Shown here: in pieces, positions 56,433 to 64,000 of the stretch
How positions within the stretch are numbered: position 1 is the first letter of the stretch
How the letters are laid out: each line of letters starts with the position of its first letter
Assembly: GCA_011503125.2 (NCBI GenBank)
Contig: WWBZ02000016.1
Coordinates: forward strand, 1,364,001 to 1,428,000
DNA: 64,000 nt
Direction of reading: 5' to 3'
DNA from: Botryosphaeria dothidea
Lineage: Eukaryota > Ascomycota > Dothideomycetes > Botryosphaeriales > Botryosphaeriaceae
Notes under the pieces: generated by a model
The model's database searches: none
What the model was told of the DNA's origin: nothing
The model's input: only the letters and a program-made list of their open reading frames with translations
Position numbers and translations under genes: made by a program

Positions 56433-56796
56433 GCAGAACGGAACGATTCTGCTTTGGACAGGGTTAGCTGGTCACGGAGCAGTGGTATGAGTGGTATGCC
56501 AGGTCTTTCTTGTTTTTATTTGCTTCTTTTCCATTCTACAAGGTAACTTAGCTTTCGCTCCACAACGAAGAGTATACATAGCAGAGCAGTCACTATCGAG
56601 TATGGTATGAAGTGGAAAATATACAGTCCTTAATCCGGGGTATCTCAATGTCTTCTGCGTAGCCATCAAGCAACCATGGTAACCCGTCCGAAAGAGCCAA
56701 AATGAGACCAATACTACGCCAATTTCACTTGCTTTTCTTCTCCCATATCTTGCCAAAAAAAATAAAGAAAAAATTTGGGCTGAGCGCGCGCTTGAC
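56433..56796. other. Convergent 3' region
   Basis: About 360 bp between converging stop codons, A-rich near 56755-56775. No gene. Confidence 0.5.
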
Positions 56797-57853
56797 TTAT
56801 CTTCTCATCATGGCCAATCTTGCGGGATGAATACCCGTGTTGTCACCCGCGGAAGCATCATCACCGGCACCATCAGAAATATCTCTTTGGGCAACCGGGA
56901 AAGCATTGGCACCCTTGCCGGGGCCTGGTTTTTGCTTCTTCTCAGCGCGAGTCTTCTCCTTGGCCTCATGCTCGGCGCGGCGCTTGCGCTGCTCGTTCAG
57001 CCTCTCGTTCTTAGATTTGAGCTTCTCCTTGCGGGCGTCAGATTTGGAGCCGCCACCACCGACACTATGGTTTTCTCAGTCAACATTTGCGCGTGAATTG
57101 GAAGGGTCATGTAACGTACGTCAGCTCGACATTGATCTTCCTTGCTGGGCTCTTGCCGTCGTCGAAGCTGGAGTGGTGGTAGAGCTTCAGGCACGACTTC
57201 ATGTAGTCGAAGCGGTCGAACTCGAGGAAGGCGAAGCCCTTGGACTTCTTGTTGTCGTTGGTCATGGGCGCGCGGATCGAGACGGGCGGGACCTTGGCGA
57301 AGTGCTCGGCGACGCTGTCTTTCGTCGCGGTGTAGGGCAGGTTGCCGATGAAGACGATGAAGCGCGTGCCCGCCTTGCTCTCGTTGTTGCCCTCTCCTTC
57401 TTGTTGTTGCGTGTCTGCGGAGGCGTCGGTCGTCGAGACCTTGGACTTCTTGCTCTTCTTCTTCTTCGAGAAGGGCGCTTCTTGTGCGGCGGCGGCGTCG
57501 TCGTCGCCATCGTCGTGCTTTCTCTTCTTCGACTTCTCGGGCGCAGGTTCGGCGACGGGTTCTGCGGGAGCGTCGTCGGCGGAGATGTCTTCGGCTGCTT
57601 CCTTGCTCTCCTTGGTCTTGCTCTTCTTCTCCTTCTTCTCCTTCTTTTCCTTCTTCTCCTTCTTTTCCTTCTTGTCTTTCTTTTCCTTCTTGTCCTTCTT
57701 CTCCTTCTCCTTGGTCTTCGTCGCGTCGTCGTCGACTACCATTGCGGCCGTGTCGGGGACGAGCTCCTCGGCGACGACATCATTTTGAACAGACTTGTCT
57801 TTCTTCGACTTTTTCGAGTCGGAGGACTTGCCCTTCTTCTCTGATTTCGACAT
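56797..57853 (-). CDS. NOP6: NOP6-like nucleolar RRM protein
   Basis: Probable ribosome-biogenesis factor of the nucleolus, resembling yeast Nop6 of the early small-subunit processome. Exons 57853-57120 and 57064-56797 (55-nt intron); 333 residues. The start MSKSEKKGKSSDSKK was preferred to an upstream ATG at 57937. The N-terminal half is Lys/Glu/Asp low complexity, including a repeated KKEKKEKKEKK array encoded by a CTTCTCCTTCTT-type minisatellite (about 57620-57710), plus KKKKSKKSK nuclear/nucleolar signals. One RRM spans about 163-246 (RFIVFIGNLPYTATKDSVAEHF; SKGFAFLEFD; KINVELT). The end VGGGGSKSDARKEKLKSKNERLNEQRKRR matches the C-terminal tail of fungal Nop6 proteins. Divergent from the gene at 58263. 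Confidence 0.85.
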
Positions 57854-58262
57854 TTTTGAGGATTGAGGAGTGTAGTTGCTGGGGAAGAAGGTTGCGACGG
57901 GCCGGGCGCATAAGCGCAGGGAAATTTCCAAATTCAAGCCGACAAAATTTCACACCGCCGGGTCACCGCCTAGCGGCTCGCGCGGCAAGGACTTTTCACA
58001 CACCCATTCCAAGGCTTGCAATGTTCTTCCGTCGGGGTTGGAAGCACTTATCCGGATTTCAATTTCTGACAAAAAAGGCAACCTACACTCACATCTGGAT
58101 GAATGGTGCGACCATCCATGGCGGATCTCACATTACAATTCGGCGTCAGGAAGTTGTTGCCGCCAGCGGGGGCATGCCCAGAGCTTGGCCGAGTCTGGCT
58201 CCGCACCATCGACCACCATCACCACGACCTTTACAGCGCCAATTGGTACCCACGCGCCAGCA
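57854..58262. other. Divergent promoter with a decayed hairpin repeat
   Basis: About 410 bp between the NOP6 start and the next plus-strand gene. It includes the weak repeat copy F. Confidence 0.5.
58031..58120. repeat. Possible decayed hairpin repeat, copy F
   Basis: Left GGGTTGGAAGCACTTATCCGG and right CATCTGGATGAATGGTGC resemble the arms of copies A-E at about three quarters of positions, with the same separation. Only a weak palindrome remains. Confidence 0.4.
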
Positions 58263-60005
58263 ATGCAGACCTCCCGCCTCGCCCTCTGCAGAATACCACC
58301 GCTCCGCCGACCTCTGCGCCCACCAAGCGCCCTCTCTACGCACCCGAAGCCGCGCCCTTTCACCCACAATTCGCAGCTACTCCTCGTCATCTCGCCATCG
58401 GTGGGCCCGCGCCCGCAGCTGCCATTCCTCCACCCCGCCTCGGCCACCAGTGCCTCCCTCCGCCGACATGCACCCGTCGGACAACGCCAGTCAGCCCGCC
58501 TGCTGACGACCGAGAGCAAGAAATACATCAAAGAGCAAGTCTGGATTGCCGGAAAATGGACTCTCTTCCTGTGGACTTCCGTCGGCCTGCTTTTCATCGC
58601 AGCGTTCGGCGTGCAGAACGAGATTCTCGAGCGCCGCACCCCCAGCCCGCATGAATGGTCCGTCGTCAGTCGAATGAACTACCGGAGTGCACGCGCCCAG
58701 GAGGATCCGGACTTCTGGCCATCGGGGTTGACGGACTGGGCAAGTACGGGCAGCATGTACAAGGGAGTTCTGGAACGTCTGGAGGATCCGAACATCGACG
58801 GCGTGGGGCTGTGCGAGCAAGAGGAGGGTGGTCTTCTCGTGCCCGGCGTGGGAAAGGCAGGCTTGGACGTGTCGGCCAAGAGCGAGCCCTGGCGTCGCGG
58901 ATATCACGAAGTGCTGATGGGCTGCGCGAAGGCTGCCGAGCATCTGGATGGCTGGGTCAAAGACACTACCCGCCGCATCTGCTTCCCCCCAGACGTCGTC
59001 ATCGGCCCTTCGAATCCCAACCCGCGCCCGTGCCCGCCTTATGCCCACGAGGCGCCATTGGAGGAGAACTGCGTACCTGCTTTCGAGGGCCCGGAGACGT
59101 ACTACACGAAGGTCCTGACCACCAAGGGCTTCACGACCGGCCAGCGCCTGGACGCCGCCCTGGCCTACGCCGACTGGCTCGACTTCAAAGGCCTGCCCGA
59201 CAGCGCCTCGGAGATGTACACCTGGGCCCTGGACATCGCCGCCGCCGGCATCCCCAACGCCGCCGAAGTCATCGACACCACCACCGCCGTCCTCCGCGAC
59301 GGCCCCGCCCGCGCCTCCCCCAACATCGCCCGCGCCGCCACCGCCGTTGCGACCCACCACGCCCGCCAGCGCGACGTCTCCAAAGCCCTACCCATCTTCC
59401 TCTCCGTCCTGCGCGCCCGCACCACCGCGCCCCCCTCCACCACGCCTTCTCCCCAGCCACCCTCCGCTTCCTCCAACGACGCCGGCGTGCTCTCGGCCGC
59501 CCGCGCCGTCCTCGCGCCGCCGGCGTACCCGCCCGCGCCCCCGACCGGCGACGACGCCCTCGCCCGCACCCCCGCCTCGCTCTGCGACGAGGCCGCGCTG
59601 AAGACGTACGTCGGCGAGATCCTGTTCGCCACCAGCCCGTCGTCGCGCGACACGGGGCTCGGCTGGACGCGCGACGCCGTCGCCGACGCGGAGGCGGGCG
59701 TCAGCGACGCGAGCGGGCTCGCGCCGGGGGACAAGGAGCGGTGCGCGCAGTGCTTGGAGGTCGCGTTGGGGAATCTGGGGAAGATGCTGGGGGTGTTGGC
59801 GGAGGAGGAGAAGGAGAGGAGGGGGAAGGAGAAGGGGGGCTGGTTGTCTTTCTTGGGTAGGGGAGAGAACGGACAGGAGGGGGGGGGGCCGTGGGCGAGG
59901 GAGGAGAGGGAGGTGCAGGAGAGGATTGTGAGGTTGAAAGTGGAGGGGCTGAGGGAGAGGTTTGCGAGGGCCGGGAAGGCGGCGGGGAGCACCTGGATTG
60001 GGTGA
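58263..60005 (+). CDS. Mitochondrial one-TM protein with helical-repeat-like body
   Basis: Intronless, 580 residues. Start chosen at 58263 (MQTSRLALCRIPPLRRPLRPP), giving an Arg-rich, acid-poor mitochondrial presequence; the frame is open far upstream but that part looks non-coding. After LLTTESKKYIKEQVWIAGK comes one membrane helix (WTLFLWTSVGLLFIAAFGVQ), then conserved blocks (PSPHEWSVVSRMNYRSAR, MYKGVLERLEDPNIDG, WRRGYHEVLMGCAKAAEHLDGWVKD, GQRLDAALAYADWLDFKGLPDSASEMYTWALDIA). TPR-like helical pairs and an Ala/Pro/Arg-rich C-terminal half follow. Orthologues in many fungal genomes carry the label 'MFS maltose permease', which cannot be right for a single-helix protein. Inner-membrane location is inferred. 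Confidence 0.8.
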   Translation: MQTSRLALCRIPPLRRPLRPPSALSTHPKPRPFTHNSQLLLVISPSVGPRPQLPFLHPASATSASLRRHAPVGQRQSARLLTTESKKYIKEQVWIAGKWTLFLWTSVGLLFIAAFGVQNEILERRTPSPHEWSVVSRMNYRSARAQEDPDFWPSGLTDWASTGSMYKGVLERLEDPNIDGVGLCEQEEGGLLVPGVGKAGLDVSAKSEPWRRGYHEVLMGCAKAAEHLDGWVKDTTRRICFPPDVVIGPSNPNPRPCPPYAHEAPLEENCVPAFEGPETYYTKVLTTKGFTTGQRLDAALAYADWLDFKGLPDSASEMYTWALDIAAAGIPNAAEVIDTTTAVLRDGPARASPNIARAATAVATHHARQRDVSKALPIFLSVLRARTTAPPSTTPSPQPPSASSNDAGVLSAARAVLAPPAYPPAPPTGDDALARTPASLCDEAALKTYVGEILFATSPSSRDTGLGWTRDAVADAEAGVSDASGLAPGDKERCAQCLEVALGNLGKMLGVLAEEEKERRGKEKGGWLSFLGRGENGQEGGGPWAREEREVQERIVRLKVEGLRERFARAGKAAGSTWIG

Positions 60006-60445
60006 GTTTCTTGTATGTGGAGGAATGGATGTGGGTTTCTCTTGTATATTTATGGGCTTGGCGTGGTGTGTGTGGGCTCTGGGAAAAAGAACTTTTGTCA
60101 TATGGATACCTGGAATGCGAGAATCTTCATTTTCTGGGAAGCGGAGATGATTTCAAGCTATTGTCTTCAAGCTCTGAAGCTGCGCGAGCCAAGAGTAGCT
60201 ATTGAATGTTCACAACGGCGGAGTATATCGGAGAAGAGGTATATTATTACTAGCCTCGAGCTACCTGAAGAAAACGAAGCTAAGGTTTCAAAGGGAAAAA
60301 AGACCAATTTGATCCGTACCCAAACCGTCCGAAAGAAAAAAAGAACAGAAAGGCCGTTACAAATCATCAATCATTAACAAGACACATCCCGAGAAGTACG
60401 CGAGCGGACGAAGCAACGACAACGAAATCACCGGTGCCACCTCCT
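60006..60445. other. Convergent 3' region
   Basis: About 440 bp between converging stop codons, with A-rich runs near 60295-60345. No gene. Confidence 0.5.
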
Positions 60446-63146
60446 TCACGCCTCCGACATGACGCTCTCATCGTAGTCCCCACCCTCGCGCATCTCGCTC
60501 TCGCTCATCTCGCTCCCGCTCTCGTTCTCCTCCTCCGAGTCCTGGCCCCTCGCCACCTGCGTCGCCAACATCACCAGCATCCTGCACCGCCTGCACCGCC
60601 TCCACCCCCTGCCCCCCAGATGCCGCGACATCAGCGGACACGTCGCCCCGCCCTCGGCCTCCTCCTCCTCATCATCATCGCTCGCCTCATCCTCGCTCGT
60701 CTCCGAGCTAAGCGGGGGCGGCGGCGGTCCCTTGACCATGCTCGGGCCGCCGAACTCGGAGAACCCCTCGCCGCCGGGCAGCATGCTCATGTGGACGGAG
60801 ATGGGCGGCGGCGGCGGCGGCGGCGGGGGACGTGGGCTCAGGTGCACCACGCCGCCGTCCGTGATGATCGGACCGGGAGGGGGAGGGGGCGGCGGCGGCG
60901 GCGGCGGCGGCATGCCGGCCATCCGGGGGGGCATCTTGTTGCCGGCGCGGCCCTTGTAGCGCTTGGTGGGCGGGTGGGCGACGTTGAGGAGAGGGGAGGG
61001 CGGGACGCTTGGGGGTGGAGGTGGGGGCATGGGGGAGGAGGTGGTGATTGGGCCGGGAGGGGGCGTGGCGTCGAAGATGATGGGCTGGGTGCCTGGGGGA
61101 GGAGGAGGAGGAGGAGGAGGCGGCGGCGGCGGGGGTGCTGGGCCGGTGGACACGGGCAAGGGGGCGAGAGGGGGCATTGGATGGGAGAGCTGCGGACCCG
61201 GCGGGCTGGGGAACCAGTTGTTACGATCGTGCGGGCCGTGGAGGTTGTTGCGGCGGGAGCGCGCGCTCGAGGCTTTCATGCTGAACTTGGGCGCGCTGTC
61301 CCACGGATGCTTGGGCCCGGCGCGGGCGCCAGGGGGGCCGGGGTGGTGCGGTGGCGGTGGTGCCGAATGCCTCAATGCTGTGGGTTTCTTGCCCTTCGGC
61401 TTTGCTGGCGGAGGGGGGCCTGATTGGATGATATGGACGCCGCAAGGTGATTCCATAGAGTCCTGCGGAGGGGGCGGCGGCGGTGGCGGTGGTGCTGTCG
61501 TCTGCGGTTCTTCAATAGGTTCGTCACACTCTTCTGTCTGCGACGGCTTGCTGAAGTCAAGACTGTACCCCCATATGTTTTGCCCTGGGGAAGAGGACGG
61601 TCCGGCTTGCCCGATATCCATAATAATCGGTGGTGGCGGTGGCGGTGGAGGTGGTACTGGCATTTTCCCTTTGCTGGGAGCTTTCTTCTTTTTCTTGCTC
61701 TTCACTGTGGTGTCATCTGGTTCCTCCTGGTCCGGGACAGAAACAGAGATGGGAAGGGGAGGGGGGAGACCACTGGGAGTGGCAAACTGCCAGTTACCCG
61801 TCCATGGCTGGCCCAACTCGACTACAGGAGCCCAACCGTCGGGTCTAGGCGCAGGTGGAGGCTCGGGAACATTCAGGGGCAGATTCCCCAAGATCTTGCT
61901 AGCACGCTTCCCCTTACTGGGTTGTCGATGTGGCAGATCAATTCCTACCCATGGGTCGCCCAGAGGCGGGATCGGTGGAGGGGGAGGGGGTGGAAGAAAC
62001 GTATTTTCAGTGACTTTGATGACTTCATCAATCATACATGTTCAAATGCAAGATAAGGAGGTGCGTGCTTACCATCAATCATTTGCTCCGGAGCTGGAGA
62101 ATCCGGCTGCTCCTCCGGCGTGGCAGGCTGCACCTCATCGTCCAACGTGGTCAATTTGGACTCTTCCTGCTCATCGTCAGAAGCGGGCTCGCCGTCCGAA
62201 CTAGCGTGCCCGCCGCCTTGACTGTCGCTCTCAGAAAGCGTCCGCGTATTCCCGCTCACGGACTCCAGGTACTCGTCCAAGTCAATCACACTGTCGTCTG
62301 GGCCAGTGACCTCACTTTCCTGGTCACTTACCTCTTCACCGGCGGGAGCCAGCGGCATCTCCCATCCAGCACCAGCCCCTCCTGCCTCGCTTCTTTCGCA
62401 CAGCTTCGCGACGGCGTCGACGAGCGAGCACGCAAACATGCTCTCCAACTCCATGTTCAGGTCGCCCTTCTGCTCGTGCCCGTTCTTGACGAACGCCTCC
62501 AGTGCCCCCTTCAGATACCCATCCAGCCACTCGTCTTGCCCCTCAAGATCCCGGAACGCCCGCTCGACATCGCGGATCACGCACCACGCGGGAATGTCGA
62601 TGTCTTCGGCCTTCTTCTTGGCGAGGTCCCTCAAGCCGTCGAGCTCGTACTCGGTCGCGGCAGAGTAGGCCAGCAGGGCGCGGTGGTGCTCCCGCTCGGC
62701 TTCCTCCTGGTCGAAGGAGTAGGCGAAGGGGGAAGGGCCACGGAGCGTCTGGTAGGTCCCTGTGTAGAGGTAATGAACGAATGTGTGGGCGATGTCGGGG
62801 TCGACATTGTAGAGGGCGCGCACGGGTGCGATGTGGGAGGGAGGGTTGCCGGGAATGGCGCGAGTGCCAAAGGAGGCAGTGGTTAGGATGGAGGGAGGTA
62901 GCAGGGAACGGGGGATGAGGTAGAGAGGGGCAGTGGGGCAGAAGGATAGGTAGATCGCTTCGCTGACGTATGGACTGATTACAATGTCAACATTTGCCAA
63001 TGGAATAAAGATGTAGTACAGGCCTCATCGTTGGCGACGTACGATTCAATGGGTCTGTTATCGCAAGCTGAGTGCTCAAGCGGTGTAGGTGGAGGGAGAG
63101 TTCCGGTAAGGCTTGTAGCACCTCCTGGTTTGGGAACCTTAGGCAT
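60446..63146 (-). CDS. BTB/POZ-like protein with long polyproline C-terminus
   Basis: Exons: tentative 63146-63122, then 63023-62073 and 62022-60446, about 842 residues. The frame is open from 63023, but no ATG exists between an upstream TGA and the conserved start, so a first exon must exist. Joining MPKVPKPG to GLYYIFIPLANVDIVIS by a 98-nt intron (weak GTGCTA donor) is my best guess. A BTB-type fold is suggested by DIVISPYVSEAIYLSFCPTAPLYLIPRSLL, HTFVHYLYTGTYQTL and helical ALLAYSAATEYELDGLRDLAKKKAE. An acidic region follows, and then a C-terminal half packed with runs of 8-14 prolines (PPPPPPPP-type) as in formins or WASP-like profilin/SH3/WW ligands. No FH2 domain is present. Adaptor function is inferred. 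Confidence 0.7.
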
Positions 63147-64000
63147 ATTGGCAAACAGCTCTTTGGATCCAAAGTTCGGGGCTTGGCTTGGGGGTTTTGT
63201 CGTTTACGATACAGAAAGAGAAGGATAGAGGAAGAGGAAGGGAAGGAGACGACTCAGGAAAAGCTCGCTGAGGGGCTTTTTATCTCCTTTGATATTGCTC
63301 CAGCCAACCGTGATGGCGCTGCCCCGCCTTGTTTGCGCAATTGTGCTCTCATATCGTTGATTAGTGCCACGATGGAAGCCTTCGGCTTAGGGATGCAGCC
63401 TGCTCTCAACAGCCACTTGAACGTGCATCACTATCGGGAACACGACCTTGCCGCAGGCAATTGGATTGCGCGCTCACATTTAAGGCTACGTGCATGGACT
63501 TTGCCAGCCTTTTCTTGGCGGCTGCCTTGCAAGTGTAACTAACGGTCGAGACTCATATGACGCTGATGTTGTGGAACGATCAAGTGGTTGCGGGGTCGAT
63601 GTTTGTCAGCTTTCTCACCATCCAATAGCGCTATTGAGGCTCTGCGTTCTTAACGCCATACCTGATCGCCCCCAAATTTTTGCCAGGCAGGCTTACTGAC
63701 ATCATCGGGGCTTATGCGATATTGCAGCCTTGATCGATATAGACGCTCCAATATTTTAAAGAGGCCTCTTGTCGATCCTGGTAGGGTCGGTGTGCCTGCT
63801 ATATCCGGTAGTGTCAAATCTTGGTTGTGAAACAGCTTGCAAGCATGGGCAAAATTCCGCAGTGAGACACCAATCGAACATTAACTTGCAAGCTGGATGA
63901 ATGCGGCGGCTCCGAGCTTATTCGTCTTTGAGGCATTGAAGTGATCTGGTACAGAGGGAATCGACCGGTCGTATAGCTGAGGTCTATTCGGAATTTTCAA
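63147..64000. other. Upstream region at window end
   Basis: Upstream of the BTB gene to the window edge. ORFs on the plus strand (63072-63542) show no recognisable protein. Nothing else seen. Confidence 0.4.

Noticed and set aside
29526..58120. Hairpin repeats as CRISPR-like or terminator elements
   Set aside because: The organism is a eukaryote; copies are dispersed, not regularly spaced, and lie in promoters and an intron instead of consistently at gene 3' ends.
58655..59860. 401-codon frame overlapping the mitochondrial one-TM protein gene
   Set aside because: Shifted frame of the same strand, extremely Arg-rich, no conserved blocks; the other frame has presequence, membrane helix and conserved segments.
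60963..62204. 413-codon glycine-rich frame on the plus strand
   Set aside because: Complement of the polyproline tracts of the BTB gene; Gly runs are forced by CCN codons on the other strand.
62998..63000. Start of the BTB protein at 63000
   Set aside because: That codon is TTG, not ATG, and the frame continues upstream to an AG acceptor at 63024-63025, so an upstream exon is needed.

Overview
This 64 kb window is nuclear DNA of a filamentous ascomycete (Pezizomycotina; the class is not certain, and a Dothideomycete-like fungus would fit). The evidence is: short spliceosomal introns (mostly 50-80 nt) with GTRNGT donors and CTAAC branch sites; about one gene per 3.5 kb on both strands; several families typical of filamentous ascomycetes; and a plant-cell-wall-degrading enzyme set. 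I support 20 protein genes (one cut by the left edge), one tRNA gene, and a family of about 87-bp hairpin repeats.

Layout. 0-18.6 kb: SPT16 (FACT histone chaperone, truncated at the edge), divergent from a degenerate mitochondrial carrier; three secreted or membrane proteins of unknown function; a conserved fungal protein; and SLA2 (endocytic actin adaptor). 19.4-36.4 kb: three secreted glycoside hydrolases on the minus strand, a GH5 endoglucanase with C-terminal CBM_X2 and CBM46-like modules (19.4-21.2), a GH7 cellulase (29.9-31.6) and a GH3 beta-glucosidase-like enzyme (34.5-36.4). Each has a TATA box 65-135 bp upstream of its ATG. They are interleaved with housekeeping genes: a CPSF6-like RRM protein, SSS1 (Sec61 gamma), a DCAF11-like WD40 protein and a tRNA-Leu gene. 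37.9-50 kb: a multi-spanning membrane protein, an RRT8/EI24-like protein, MGR2 (TIM23 subunit) divergent from a tail-anchored FHA protein (SLMAP/PRO45-like, STRIPAK), and a NIF3-like protein. 50.8-63.1 kb: a 1778-residue ankyrin protein with a nucleotidyltransferase-like N-terminus, NOP6, a mitochondrial one-TM protein and a polyproline BTB protein.

Most unusual features. (1) The tRNA-Leu(CAG) gene at 33552-33717 seems to hold two introns: the canonical one after position 37, and a 55-nt insert between the D stem and anticodon stem with GTAAGT, CTAAC and ACAG, exactly like a spliceosomal intron. (2) A dispersed hairpin (MITE-like) family has five clear copies and one decayed copy, one of them inside an intron of the ankyrin gene. 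(3) Two introns are frame-neutral and stop-free (315 nt in the CPSF6-like gene; a 51-nt GC-AG intron in the membrane protein), so retention would give longer proteins. (4) Very small exons (7, 11, 18 and 20 nt) occur in four genes.

Exon borders were read by eye from splice consensus, phase and protein continuity; nothing was aligned or searched.
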